This document shows positions 13,771-27,305 of a DNA stretch of 64,000 bases, piece by piece. The stretch's first letter is position 1; every line of letters starts with the position of its first letter. The notes under the pieces are model-generated. The model saw only the letters and a program-made list of their open reading frames with translations. It was not told the DNA's origin and did not search any database. Origin of the DNA: Sympetrum striolatum. Its lineage: Eukaryota; Arthropoda; Insecta; Odonata; Libellulidae. Both the position numbers and the translations under genes were made by a program. The stretch covers positions 70,312,841 to 70,376,840 of the forward strand of contig OX388349.1 in NCBI GenBank assembly GCA_947579665.1. The letters run 5' to 3'.

Positions 13771-14409
13771 TGTTCAGATATACTTTGCATGCTCTAGTTT
13801 AAACTACTTTTAAGGGAGATTTTCCCAAATATACATCGGAATCGATTACATTTATACTCACTTCATTGATTTTATTCGAGTAACTCTGATGCAACAATTA
13901 AATTTCGAAAAACTAAACTACAGGAATGTATTTATATTAAGCTATAGTAGCCACTTTTCGAATCACTCTTGAATAAAAACTAAAGCTTTTGATAGAGAAA
14001 TACAGTCTTCCAACTATTCAATTTAAATGTTCTGCAAATTGAGAATTAAGCCCTTTGAATGCCGGAAAGAGACTTATCTCCTTGAAATGCAATTAGATGG
14101 AAACCCTAAATTTTATGGATATGCTTAAAACTCCCATTCAAAATAACTGGTTATATGAAGAAAGGAATTTTTTAACCACATTTTTACTGGAATTATATAC
14201 ACTTCAGTCTTCTTTTTACATGGTCTTTTAAATATTTTAACACATCTCAGATTTCCTATTCTAATAATGGAAATATTGTGATTGATCAAAAGTAAAAATC
14301 ATAAGAATGTATAACATTCCATATTTTTAAGATCCGAAGCTGTGAGTAAAAGATATTTTTATATAAATATAAAATGAATTGGATATCGGAAAAGGGAGAA
14401 AAAGGGCTC

Positions 14410-14717
14410 CCGGTGAATTGATCCGGGGGAATTCGTACGCGGGGAATTGATTTCCCGACATATTGGTACGCGGGGAATTGATCCCCCACGCTGATGTTAA
14501 ACTACCAACCCAACCTAATCCAACCCAACCCCTCCCCCCCGGTTAACTTATTTATAACATTAACTAATAATCAGGGCGTGTAGATTAACATAAGACTGAA
14601 TAACAGTAGTACAACATCAGCTCAGGGAATCAATTCCCCGCGTACCAATCTGTCGGTAGATCAATTCCCCACGTATGAATTCCCCGCGTACGAATCTCCC
14701 CCAGACCAATTTACCGG
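14410..14717 (-). mobile_element. inverted-repeat element with GGGGAATT subrepeats, copy A
   Basis: A 308-bp element starting CCGGTGAATTGATCCGGGGG and ending with an imperfect complement. Each end is built of repeated CGTACGCGGGGAATT-type units, three or more per side in alternating variants (GGGGAATTGATC and GGGGAATTCGTA). The core carries a C-rich run (14500-14541; G-rich on the minus strand, with TTGGG repeats). A second copy lies at 30618-30943 with its core in the opposite orientation, which proves this is a dispersed element. No coding capacity and no clear target duplication are seen. Superfamily unknown. Confidence 0.75.
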
Positions 14718-17700
14718 CCACGGAAAAAAAGACAGGAAAAAAGAGTCAATGTTGGCACAACCGGGTTAACTGAGTTTAATGTCAAATTTACTGATACCAG
14801 CAAACAGTAACCTTGTACTTACTAATAAATGCCCCATTTTTATTTCCACTGCAAGAATATTACGCTATGATTTCCCTTAAAATCTTCATGTTCGAAATGA
14901 GCATTACATGGTTCAGCTTGATGCATATGATGAAAAGCCTGACGTAACCAGAATTCAAACCCAGCCTTACAGCTTGCAAGGTGGGTCTTCAAACCAATCA
15001 AGCTATTACGGCAGGAAAATCCTCACTTCAGTACGGGGATTTTGAAGGGTTAAGGTTTGCTATTGGGGATGGGGACATCAATGATAGCACCACCCCTGCA
15101 CAAAGGTGGGACAAGTAAAATACCTCCTCGTCATCAAAGCGGACTCGAAGAAAGATTAAACAAGTGCTTAAAGCTCCCGAAAGAAAAGCGGAAGATTTCG
15201 GTTCTAATCCCGGTATCGCAAGACTTTTTCTCTTCTGGTTCCTTAATGTTCGTTACCTTGGCGTCTCATTAAGAGAGGAAATCTCGAAGATATCTGTTAA
15301 AGAGGTCAGTCGAAATGGGTACGCTTTCACTTTCATCTCTATCTCGATTAGGTTTTCTTCATAATCTTAATTCTATAAAATAGAATCAGATCTCCTATCG
15401 TCCGGCCGAATAAAATGTTAATCAATTAATCAATCCTCCTACCTTCCTCATCGGCGCCCCTATCCCTTCACCTCTTTTGTCATTTCGCCCTCTCATTTCC
15501 CTCTCGGGCGATAAACGTCCTCTCCACGGGGACTTGTCCCCTTCAACACCGTCTTCCACTCAGTCCGAGGAATCAATGAGAGGCTCGAGTGAAAGGGGCA
15601 GCGGAGAAGAGACGGCGAGAAAACGTGCGAAACTTGCTGACATACTCCAATGGAGGTGATTAAAGCCTCTTCTCCCCTTTTAAAAGCCATTTTCGTGAAA
15701 CAATCCCTAGTCTCACTTACTTAAACGTCCTGCTGCTGAAACCCCGCAGAAAAGGATTTCTTTCCTTATACCCATAACTATGATTTAATTATTAAGAGAA
15801 GAGCTAGGTGCAGAGGAAAATTATATAATTCAAAACACAAGTGAATTGTTTAATGGTATGACGCAATTGGTCTTACAGGAGTGCATTTTAGAAATTTTTA
15901 AAGTCATCAGCTAAAGAGGATGTACGTGTAGGGTGAACCGATTCTTAATCCACTCCAAATTAGAAACGGAAAAGAGCGTCTTAATATCCTAATATATCAT
16001 ACTTAAAGATATTTCGTCACTGAGCTTAGTAGAATAAACTTAAAAATTAGAGAGAATTAAAATTAAAATTGAAGAATCAAAATTAATCGTATATAAAATA
16101 GTTACGAGTTACAGTGAAAAACCAAAGAGGCATAAATCTCGGATATAATTATCATATATACAAAAATTCATGTCAATGAAATTTTAACCATATACGAGAT
16201 AATTAATAGGAATACAATTATATTTAAATTAATAGTACTCAAGAACTAATCGTATGACATCGCAAACTTCATATTTATTAAAGTATAAATGTTATGCAGA
16301 AAAAAAAACAATTATGTTGAAAATACATCGTAAAGAATGTATTGCAACTCTGGCAATACATCTTAAAAAATAAATTTATTTAATGGAATGGAATTTCATC
16401 TATGATTCTGCCGTACATCTTACATCTGTCCCTCTTCAACGGGTTTTGGATTGAATGATTCCCAAGCGGATCATTTTATATCGCTATATATTTATAGAAA
16501 GATGAGATTGTTAGTGGACATTAATAGAAAATATAATCTGCAAATTTATCATAATTAAATACTAAAACATACCCAGTAACTAACGTATTTAGTGAGGGTA
16601 TTAAAGGGAAATTACGAAAATCGACAAATCTCAAAAAATAACTGAACATAGAAATAAAATTAAGTAAAAAACCATAATAATCATTAGTCACCATTAGCCG
16701 AATAGAAAAAAAGTGATTATTACCGAAAAATTGCAAATGAACGAGCTGTATTCGATGGAAGATTTTCAACGGGTATAACGAAATTCGCTTTGAAAAAATT
16801 CACCAAATGCCAAAGTAGCAACGGAATAAATTTAACAAAGGAAATGGAATTAAAGGATTCCAAACAAACCCCTCGCTCAGAGATCCAATAAAAGGAGCCG
16901 AGAAATCTCATAACACGGCATTTGATGTGCTAATGAGCTTGAGGCTAATTTGGAGAAGAGACAAAAGGTCTGCTACTCCCAATAAAATCTCTTGTGTATT
17001 CCCTATCCGTTCAGACGCTCGACCGTAACCTCAACCAAATTAAATTTCGATAGGAGGCGCTCTCTGGAAGCGGCTACACTCCTCGGAAAGAGAGAGATAT
17101 TCCATTTTGTCTCGGCTAAAATACGCTTTCATCTCCGACCGCCGCAAAATCGTCTCTGGAATTCCTTCAGTCCCAATACCAAACAAGATCAACAGTTTCC
17201 ACGTTTTAGCGCAAACGAATTTCTACCTAGATTGTTCAAAATGTGTTTTCATGTTATTTTGCTGACGGAACTCGTTAGGTAAAGTCGGATATACAACACA
17301 ATACGTGAGGATTTGGGTTTCTGTATTTCATGCGTCTAAAACATTTTAGAGAGATTGTGTTACAAAATAATTTCCTTTTCAAACTTTTAACATTATTTGG
17401 ATTGAAAGTGAAATGAGCGAGTATCTTCACTCTTTGGAATTCCGAGATGGCCTATAATATGTCATAAATATAATATGTCAAGAGATCAACCCCATTTTAT
17501 AATTTTCATCGGCATATATGCATAACTTTACGATAGAGTGAACAATGGCTTTTATAAAATATATCTCAAGGTTCACTACAAGATATCGTAATAAACCTCA
17601 AATTTTTATGTGCTTATTTTTTTGTATGCAATAGATGAATTATTCATAAAGCTGAAAGAAAAGAGATGTTTCCTTTGAAAGGCGAGATACATCTTGAAGA

Positions 17701-19784
17701 TGCTTACATATTTGTTGGAAATTATTTCAGTCGGCAGCAAAAAATTTAAATTGAAATCCTTATGAATAATTTTGGACAACAGTTTCTTATTTATTTTAAT
17801 TAACAATTAAAAAAATAATTTATTTGCGAAAAACGTATATGCTACTAACCGATAAAGTCCAAGTTAATAGGTTGTACTTCTGCCTCCGTAAGTACAGTGT
17901 TGTGAATAATATTTTTAGATATAAAGAAGAAAGAGAATAAGTTATTAAACGAAATAAATCCTACAGATAATCATTGGGAAATTAAAATGGATAGATATTT
18001 ATAGAAAATGCTATGTCGCTTAAAATGTGTCATACCTGAGCTATTATTTCAGTACGCTATGAAGCAATTCATAACGAGTGTTACGTATGAAGAATATGAA
18101 TTAGAGTTTGACAAATTTTAGATTATTTTTCCACTTATTCAGCAGCTTTCTTTCATCCATAAACATGAATAATGATAATGATATGAATTCGAGGAAAATT
18201 CATGGGTCGGAGCGATTTTGTTTTCGATGTAACCATGAATCTGTGCCAAGATTTCTCAAGCTGAACTGCCAAATCGGGAATGTTTTTCTGTTCCTGCAAG
18301 ATTTATAATCGATCGTAATGACCCTTAAAGAGTTACACGAGAACATAAATTGCCTTATATCACATATATAAAAAATTCATTCATCAATTATCTTTCACCT
18401 TTACATGTTACGCATATATTCTACGTATTTTTTTCCATCTTCCATAATGTAATTTAAATGAAAAATTTCTAAGTATTTAATCAACATGAATTTTTAAAAT
18501 CTTTATACTCATTCTTTTTCTAGTGGGTACATACTTCAATCCTATCATTACAGTTTTTCAATTGTTATGCCTCTGTTCATCGCGAAATATCCAGTTAAAA
18601 TGTTTATCTATGCGATGAAACATGATAAATACGCTTCAGATACAATTCTTCGGGTAAACCATAACAAATATATCTTGCGTTAGGTACTATAAGGAAGTTT
18701 CTGAAAATATACCGATACGTGACATGATGTAACATTTCTAAACGGAAAGATCTCTGAATTTAAGCCGCTTTACTGTTCTGTATTTCCGAAAGATGTATCC
18801 ATAGCAACAAAACCATTGGTAAATATTATCTCGCGTGAGTATGATTCAATAAATACGACTCATGCGCTATAAGCCGTGAAGAGGCATCTTCTCAGCATCT
18901 CAGAGATTTACCTCTGCAAGCCAATCCGCGAAGACGATCCTCTTCAGCGATTGTTCACACCAAAGATTCAATATTACGCGGAAAATGCGTAACAGCATCA
19001 GATTAGAGGTAAAGACTCTTGATGGATGCAACCCCTTGCCACCGCCTATCGAAAGACAGCTTAAAGGATATACGTGTAGTTGCAGATGTGTATTTTTACT
19101 CCGATAATGATATACTTTGAGTAATGTTACGAATAGACTCCCATTATGTCTATGTCTATGTAAGAACCCTGTAAGCCGCCTTTCGGAGCGTAGCAGGGGG
19201 TGCCGGCACATTGACTCCATTTTCCTGATCGGTTACTTTCGCGTATTGTTCTCGGAAAAATTAATCGAAACGATTAATTCTAGTTATTTCCTTAATTTAC
19301 TTCGCAATATCAGAACGGTCCATATAACAGGGGGATCGCATTATATCGGTTACATCATAAGAGGATATAATTTCTCAGAACTTATTTAATAAATTTATCC
19401 TTTGAAATAGTCTTCTGTCTTCTAATGATTCCCATCCCGCGTCTTGTATCATCAGAGTAACACTAGCTGTTTTATTGTAGCAATTATTTACAAATCATAT
19501 CACCTTTCTTTTATTTTCTCTAAATCCCGAATATGACATTATCGGCATGGTCCGATACACTACACGCATACCCAAAGTGAGGCCTAACTAACACTAACAA
19601 GGAGACTACACAGTGTCGGCGCCGATTTTTTTGATGAAAATCGGTCAGTTGATAGATCTCGAGTTAAGAATAAATAATTACCCCACATGTAGGCGTTTAT
19701 GAGTGATAGTTTCCCTGAAAATAGACTTTGAAAATTCAGCTAAGGTTACATTCTTATCATAAACTTAAAGATAACCTTATTTAA

Positions 19785-19872
19785 TAGCCTGGAGTTCGGT
19801 GTAGCGGTACCTTGTTCGATTCGCAATAAATTGGCCCGGGTTCGATCCCGATATTGAGAATATATTTTTTTC
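19785..19872 (+). repeat. tRNA-derived SINE head
   Basis: The sequence GTGTAGCGGTACCTTG resembles a pol III A box. About 35 bases on, GGGTTCGATCCCG is a perfect B-box/T-arm core, and a T-rich run follows. The spacing fits a tRNA gene, but the acceptor and anticodon stems do not close, so this is a tRNA-derived retroposon relic rather than a working tRNA. It lies in the large rdgC intron. Confidence 0.6.
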
Positions 19873-20119
19873 ATTTTTTCTCTGCTAATTTTTATCCTTA
19901 TATTCATCCATCCCTCTTTTTTTCTATTTGTGACTTTTTTACGCTTTTTCCAAAACTTTGGGAATTTTTATGTAAGCTATTTTCCTCCCCTGCGGGGCTC
20001 TCGTTTCATCAATTACGTGCAGATACTTCAGTTCTATGATTGTGGGCACTAAATTCATAACGTCTGAAATTTGAAAAATTACAATACAAGCAAGAAAACG
20101 TGCCGAAGACATTTCCACA

Positions 20120-20410
20120 TCCGGTAAATTCTACGGTCTAACGGTAGTTTGCAGGCAAATTTTATGGCACTACCTGCTACCTAGTCTCCTGTGTAAGTAA
20201 CATCGCTCGCGATCTTTTTCTTCTCTCCTACCGACTATTCTTTAAACGAAGCCGAGTTTCTTAAACGCTTTCCTTCATATATTACGGATGTGGTTACTTT
20301 ATGTTAAATTATTCGTGAGGGTTGCTCCAAGATATTTCACCGATTCTATTGTCATTAGGTTTACCCCACGGAGGCTGTAGGAATAATGATATATTATAGA
20401 TTCCACTATC
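20120..20410 (-). pseudogene. LINE reverse-transcriptase C-terminal relic
   Basis: On the minus strand, conceptual translation from about 20380 gives SVKYLGATLTNNL, stop, SNHIRNI, stop, RKAFKKLGFV, stop, RIVGR. This matches the conserved 'KYLGVTLTNNLTWSNHI...KAFKKLGFVKRI' segment of non-LTR retrotransposon ORF2, C-terminal to the catalytic core. Stops at several usually coding positions show it is dead. It lies in the large rdgC intron in the sense direction. Confidence 0.75.
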
Positions 20411-22797
20411 CTGCTTAGGCTGGAAAATATTCCTACCTTAAACGCAGAGATTGCTCAATCGAATTAATTCAACTATGCGTCAAGATTCTCAACGAAAAAT
20501 AAATTATGAAAATATCGAAACATTGATTGACAAAAAGTACTTACGAATATTATGCTAGTGCATTTCTAGCCATTGAAAGCTAGCCTTGTAAATGATAAAC
20601 ATGCTAAGTCGCCATGTTAGGAATATATCATTCGATGTCCTATATAAAAGATAGAGAAGAAGTAGCACTTAATGGTAATTGAGTAAAATACATCTTGAGA
20701 TGAAAGGGACACTTTCACGCTGATGGAAAGCTGTGCCTCCTCTTTGGAGTTTAAACGAGTTATATTTTTGGAAGCACAAAAGAATATCCAAAAGAAAAAT
20801 CAGTAGGGGTAGTTCTCTTAAGAGCAAAGGACGATCTTGTAAAGGCGGTAAGGGTAAGAACATCTTAAGGACAATTACGGACGTCGTTCTCAATAAAAAG
20901 GTTGATCTAAAAAATTCGACTTCGCGACAAGAGATCTTTAAAGAATTTTAAGACAAAATGTTCCTACGAAATGTTTTTCTTTGAGGAAGAGTACCTTTGG
21001 CAATATTAAAGAATTTCCTTTAGTTTATTCTCTTTGAAAGAAGAATTCTGTTTCCTCGAGTATTACTATTCAAGATTTATTTAAGAAGTTTTCAAATGTC
21101 CCGAAATCCTAGTTAAGCATCGTACGAAGGATGGACTTTGACTTCTTTATAGGATCATAAAACAGCAAGGGGTCGGAAACAAGAATATTCGTAACGAATG
21201 TATACAGAAAATTGGCGAATTAAGTTAGATTTAACTTTTATTCTGATTGAATGGCCGAGAAAAATTTCCTGATATTCCATGGATATTCGTTTTCCGTAAC
21301 CCGTTACTTTATTTTCGTTTAATCTTGAACTCACTTTGATGTTGCTCGAACTTTCTAAGTGAAAATTCATATATATATTTCAGAGTTAAAACTACCGTCG
21401 ATAGAAGATTCTTAAATCAGATTTCATCATATTATTTTATGGTACTTCACATAGCTTTCTCTGCGAATTATTTTTATAATAATATGATAAAATATTTATT
21501 ATTTTGAATTTATTTTAACAATATTATTTTTTTATGGACCATCCTGCTAGACCTGCTTTTCAAAAATAATTATTTTCTTCATATACTTTTGTTATATCGG
21601 TGCAAACGTCTATTTTTGTTATAAAAATATGCATGGAATATAAGGAATACATGAAATGACGTATTTACATATTTACAAGAGCCAACGGCAAGGAAGATTA
21701 CGTATAATGTAGCCCATAGTTTATTCTTGTATATAAAAATAGCAGCATTAACTACTTACACAAATAATATATTTATATATGTGAAAAATACATAATATCT
21801 TACACACCGAAAATAATTAAATGTAATTCTTAAAAATAGCTATACTCAATGGGTTTCCCAAATGTCATTTTAAAGATGAAAAGAAAGCAGATTCAAAAGG
21901 CTAAAAACTTCCACTTGATTGCGGAAACTCCCGAAAAGCTCTTAAGCTCGCGAAGAGGAAAAAATTCAATCGATCTGAATTATCATTCCCAATGTTACAT
22001 GCAACGTCAGAAGCCATAGTTAATGCAACATTATGCAGATAGCATATCAGAAGCATATAGGTCGTTAAGCATTTTATTTCAATCCAAGGACTTCTATCAT
22101 AAGGACTCATTACATTTGCCTTAATTCGGTCATTTTGAGTACTTGAAGAAATTGCAGTACCGATCAGAATTTTCGTACTTTCGAATTTGGCTTGGTTTTA
22201 TGTGCATTTACTGTTACATAAAGTGTATGTACATACATCAGTGCGGAAAATAAGACACTTTAGATAAATAATAAAGTTTTACGTACTATTAGGATTGGTA
22301 GATAATTAATTACCATAACAACGTATGTGAAAAGAAACGCATCGATCGTATAATGGATACATCGCTTTGATTGTATCGCCTGAACTAAAATGACAGACGA
22401 ATCAAAACGACTTGCAAACGTGTTAAAAGTCGGAGAGATGGTTGGAAATCAAAAGCCAGAAAACCGTGACCACCATTCTCCGAATAAAGGCATTTGCTAC
22501 CAAAAAAAATTCTGTCTCGGAAATTGAGTCGACTCCATTGGGGGCTACAAAACTAGTTACGACTCAATCCGAGGGGGGCGTTGGTCGCGTGGACAAGACA
22601 AAAGCCATACATTACCCTTGCGCCTTTCCGCTTTGAAGCACGTCAGGGAGGAGAGGGGCTGAGGCACGTCTGGCGCATTCCAAAAAGCAAAAACGAAAAA
22701 GACTCCATGCACCAGGGACGCGCGGGCGCGATCAAAAATCAAAACAACGATCGAATCACGGAATCTTTCAACTTACGTTATACTCCTCCACACCCAC

Positions 22798-22964
22798 CTT
22801 CTTCTTCGTGAAACTTTGAATGAGACAGTCGAGGTCCGCACGAGCTAAGGGGTTGCCCACGTGCGGTCCTTTGTAGGAAGGGTCGATCAGCGGGAAGTGG
22901 TCCTCAGATTCGTCATCCTCGTCGTCCTTCCCCCGAGGTAACTGCCCCCTCCTCCACGAAGAAC
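22798..22964 (-). CDS. rdgC: rdgC/PPEF exon before the catalytic domain
   Basis: Internal exon of the rdgC/PPEF phosphatase, 167 nt: two bases completing a split Gly codon plus 55 codons. It runs SSWRRGQLPRG, an acidic KDDEDDESEDH tract, IDPSYKGPHVGNPLARADLD and LIQSFTKKK. The YKGP...PL...D...L...F pattern is the block that precedes LHxRYV in PPEF proteins. The acceptor is strong (TTATTCTTGTTTAG| at 22965) and the donor is AAG|GTGGGT at 22797. Entry phase 1 matches the exit phase of the exon at 32451-32529, and phase-0 exit matches entry at 3035. The acidic tract is in the region between the IQ and phosphatase domains, which varies among homologues. Confidence 0.9.
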
Positions 22965-23570
22965 CTAAACAAGAATAACCAAAAGGTAAAGAGATGTAGT
23001 TTAAATTCAGTGGAGGATTCACTGCCTCATTTAACTATTCAGTTTTCCAATTAGTGTGGTATTTATCAATCAATATTCACCCACTTACAGTTAAATTCCC
23101 TCTCTTTTCGTGTGCCTACCTTTAAGGCAAAGTTGAAGAACGTTTCGTAAGGAAAAAAGATGTAATTTGTTAAAGTTATAGTAAGTAGGAAGAAAATTTG
23201 TGCAAAAATTGATAAAATGGTTATTGTTCCTAATTGTGTAACGGTTAAATTTTTTATAAGGTTTATTTTATTATATTTTAAGTTTTATGATTACGGCCAA
23301 AGGGAGATTTTCAAAGGGGTTTTCTTCCTTTCTCGGGCAAATGCCAAGTAGGTGAGTGTTCCCCTCGATAGAAGTAGCCATTCCCTTCGAAATTTTTTGT
23401 TTGATTTTGACTATGTGTATAGCGTATGCTGTATTTCTATATAGTACGAGTAAAATGTAGCTTGCATGCAGATGGACAGCACTAATTTCATGTCGGCATC
23501 ATATCGGGACGGTCCTCAAAAGAAAAAAAAAAACGATTGAAAATATTCTTAAAATACGCGGCTATTTAAC

Positions 23571-24470
23571 CGTCTGGCATCAAACCCTGGTCTTCCTGGT
23601 TGACTTATAATGCAGAACAATAGAAATTCACCTTCTCTAACTATGTGTGAAAACTCAAGCAGAAATATTGGCTGCAACTGCCTCATACGACGTCCTACTT
23701 TTCACATATATTCCTTATGTGAGAAATTGTAATGTGCTCTGGAATCGAACCCAGAAACAGCATGGTCTTATCTAATTTTTTTCTTAAACCGATCCTGAAT
23801 ATACCTCTTCTATCTAAGCAAGAACTTCCCATTATTTCGATAAGTGCATCAAAATAAATAATGAAAACTACCTCAATGTATTTTAAATGGCAGATATATT
23901 TACCGCCCGGCATCGAACCCGGGACTTTCGGGTGATATTTCTTATGCAGCACAACAGAAGATAACTATGTGTGAAAAATCAGGCAGATACATTGGCTGCA
24001 ACTGCCTCAAACGATGTCCTACTTTTCCCATATATTCCTTATGAGAGAAATTTTAATGTGCCCCCGGCATCGAACCCAGAAATACTACGTTCTTATCTAC
24101 ATTTTTTTCTGATACCTAGGCATAATATACACTTTCCATATAAGCAAGAAATTCCTATCATTTCGATAAGTGCATCTAAAAAGATAATGAAAAACTACCT
24201 CAATGTATTTTAAACGACAGATTGTTGCATCGTCCTAGAATCGAACCCAGGATAATTTCTGTAAAAGTAATTTATGTTTTCGATAGATTCTGACCATATA
24301 TATAGGCTCCTAGAGTTTCTATTCTTTACCTTTCCGGTAAGTATTTTATAAAAATTCCGGAAAATCAAAGCAATGCATTTAAATGGAAAACATCGAGTCT
24401 TTGGTGCCATCTGGAATCGAACCCATGACACTGAGGTTAAAAATCGCAATTTTTCTGGTGGTTACACGTT
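23571..24470 (-). repeat. tandem 324-bp repeat with tRNA T-arm/B-box cores
   Basis: A direct duplication: the segment beginning GCTGCAACTGCCTCA at 23671 recurs at 23995 (period 324) with high identity, including the following CCTTATG...GAGAAATT...AATGTGC text. Each unit holds two tRNA-like cores, so GGTTCGATNCC-type B boxes (minus strand) recur about every 160-177 bases, near 23741, 23911, 24068, 24240 and 24417; a weaker one is near 23574. The core near 23911 forms a full T stem (CCGGG...CCCGG). Upstream A boxes are degenerate. This looks like a tRNA-derived SINE that became a short tandem array, not a set of live tRNA genes. Confidence 0.75.
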
Positions 24471-25212
24471 ATGGCCAATACGTCGTAAAAATTTCAACTC
24501 AATCATGCTTGTGGTTTAGCCTGTGAATTTGTATCCTCTCTATCTATCTCTCTATATCCATGAATGAATCCGGAGAAGCATCTATATATAATAGATTGTA
24601 ATCCACTGCCACTATGTCCTGCACCTACTTGTAGTGATATGTCAAAGAATAACAATAATAAAATAATATGGCACAGCTATTCGGATGCATAGAATCAAAA
24701 AGCAATAGGACATATAGCAAGTTTTTGGAACAGATCACAAAATCAATGTCTCTCTTTTTGATTGAATTGTATAGCACTTATTTATGTCGTTTATCCACAT
24801 GCACTAATTCTTATCGATTTCTCAATCTCTTTAATTTAGTTATTTTGTAAACTATAGAAGAAAAGACTTTTAGAAATGTTATTACTATGCACATTCGAAA
24901 GTGAAACGTTAACGTGATGAATGATGAAACCATTAAATGCACTTTTCATTAGTTAATAGCTATCTCTGCACAAAAACATTGCATTATCTCCTAGATATTC
25001 CGTTAATTCACTTTCATATCGTATTTTATTGGATTATTACTTATAGGTAGGAATCTGCGCTTCAGGAGTAGGATTGGTGAAACACTGCGGCATGCTGTTA
25101 TCCCGAAATCAGTAATGAAGTAGTCTAGACTAACCCTTCAGATAGAACCATGAATTTACGCAACATTGAAAGGTAATAAATGCTCCTAAATCACATTCAT
25201 ATACTAATGTTT

Positions 25213-25425
25213 TTCAACCGGCTTTGGCAGCCGAGTGGTTAGCGCGCTAAGCGCTGTCGGAATTTTTCTGATCAGGGAATGGTTGTGTGACCTCCCCGTG
25301 CAGGGTTGGCGGCAGGAAAAGCATCCGGCCGTAAAAGTCAATTCATCGCCAAAACCAACCTCATCATCACTCGTAAATCAGCAATCATCAGCTGACCCCA
25401 TAAAATATTGGATAAAGACTTAGAG
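25213..25425 (+). repeat. tRNA-derived SINE
   Basis: It begins GGCAGCCGAGTGGTTAGCGC, a well-kept tRNA(Leu/Ser)-like D-arm and A box, followed by a decayed T-arm region. The body then reads GGGTTGGCGGCAGG then AAAGCATCCGGCCGTAAAA, a motif widespread in animal SINEs, and ends near CAGCTGACCCCATAAAATA. No clear target duplication. It lies in the 9.5-kb rdgC intron on the opposite strand to the gene. Confidence 0.75.
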
Positions 25426-26879
25426 GAAAAAAGAAACTAGAAGAATGTTTTTCAGATTATATATAATTCAATACTTAACATTTCGAGTGCCTAAGTATGA
25501 GAAATTATGTATGACAAATCTTAAAATAGATAACAAGAGTAATGAGCATAAGCAATTCATAATTCGTCAACAAAATGTGAGCGGAATTCATGATGAGCAA
25601 AATTAAAACAGCTAAGAATAAACAATAATCGGGCTCTCATTAAATAAATTTATTCAAACTCTTTAAATGGGCACAGTAAAATTTTTAAGGCAAATTTGGA
25701 CAAGTCAAGCCAATTAAACCATCTTAACTAAATCTCTGCTTCCGCATAGACTTAACAAAATCCTGCTTCTAAACAAAATATTCGACTTTCGAAAAAGAAG
25801 CAGGGTCATTGATCTTCAGTATTCCTGTGGCTAAAAATCCGAAATCAATACTTGTTATCCATAGGAGGCTTGACCGCTAAAAACCATTTGCAAAATTCTT
25901 AGGATGTTTCCGAGAATTACATAAAAGGATTACATGGGAAGCCAAGGCGTTGGACAGAAAAATCCATCTTAAGATTCCTTTCAAATCAACTTACCATGGC
26001 CACCCTGAACAGATTCTTAATGACTGCCAAATTCAACATAATATCTAGGTTTAGTAAATCATTCGGGCAGTGTATGTATTCGGACAGAAATGTCTAACAA
26101 AGATATGGAAGTTTCTAATCTGTTCCATCGTAGGATTTCTCAGGTCTATGGCAAAGGATTATGTAGAAGCAATTTAGCTTGGTATTGATGTTACTGTAAA
26201 TTAATAAATACTCTGTTTATTGTATAAAAATTTCACTATATTTTATTTTTGAATAATGCGTTTCATCGAAATTTACGAGAAAACATGCTCAGACTTTTTT
26301 AAGAAAACCCACAGCCTATCAAAGATACTAGGGAAAGTGTAGTCAAATTTACATATTTGACACTGATATGAGTAAAACATCAGTTTACTCACTTTCACTA
26401 ACTTGAATATCTAGTTAATTTTTTTCAAATCAATTATATCTACTTTTCAAATCAGTTATATCTATGAGTTTAGCGTTAATTATAGTGCGACCTAAATTGG
26501 AGCGATCGCTTTCCCACTCTCTCGATGTTTTCTTATTTTTCTTGGAATTTGTTTCATTAATATTTCTATATTTTCAAAGCCTCCATTTACAACATTTTCA
26601 TTACCAAACAGTTTTGCAAGTACTCCTCTAGTATTGTAGGTGTTCATTTGCACTTAAAGAACGCAGTCGTTTATTATGTTCTTTTCAATCGTAACTATTC
26701 ATTATAATGTTACTTGATTCACTTATTACTTTGTCAATCTTTGAATACTTTTCATCTATACCGTATCTTCTGTTCTTTCCTTTTCATATAGGCACCTCCA
26801 TTTAATAGTAATTACTGATATAATGACAAGGACTTCAAGAGAGTCCATGAAAACATCAATTGACAAATGCCTCCGGCTG

Positions 26880-27305
26880 AAGAAATTTTATGAATTTTAT
26901 TATTAATTATTATTACACTATATTTTAGCTTTTAGAATATTAGATTATTTAGTTTATTATAGCTTTTAAGTCTACTATACCTTTTGTTAAATTTACTTTG
27001 TAAAATAATAGTTCATTATCTAATCTTTGTCACTGTTTATATATCTATGTTTGTATATTATTGTATTTATTTATATTACTGTGTTTTCGCGGGATTTTTT
27101 CACCCCCCTTCTTTGTGGGTGTTTTCCCGCAACATGGGTTTTTTCTTTGTCAACCTTCAGATGCAAAGATTTTTTCCCACACCCTACTTTAGGTATTTTT
27201 TTAAATAAGTTAATTATAAAAGTAATTGACATACGAGAATAGGTGGAAGAGAGGCCCACCTGGTCCTTACCTCACCAATAAAAGGTCCAACTAACTAACT
27301 AAATT
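26880..27305 (+). repeat. possible LINE 3' end with short tandem tail
   Basis: T-rich sequence, then a GC-richer GGCCCACCTGGTCCTTACC segment, then CACCAATAAAAGG and a short AACT/TAAC tandem (about 27288-27302). An AATAAA signal followed by a short tandem tail is typical of non-LTR element 3' ends. No protein remnant was found, so the call is tentative. Confidence 0.3.

Larger units (their letters stand above)
3036..22797 (-). other. large rdgC intron (about 19.8 kb)
   Basis: Intron between two rdgC exons, bounded on the minus strand by AAG|GTGGGT at 22797 and ...CTAAAAG| at 3036. It is AT-rich and holds no other coding gene I can recognise. Within it are a mariner-type inverted-repeat element (5351-5708), a TGTACA dyad (13240), two LINE relics (13.4 and 20.1 kb), an unusual inverted-repeat element (14410-14717) and a SINE-like tRNA relic (19.8 kb). 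Blocks at about 7.38-7.96, 9.13-9.62, 15.38-15.70 and 16.97-17.28 kb are visibly less AT-rich, with no identified function. The open frames in it, such as the Phe/Leu-rich one at 12415-12714, look like chance. Confidence 0.8.
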
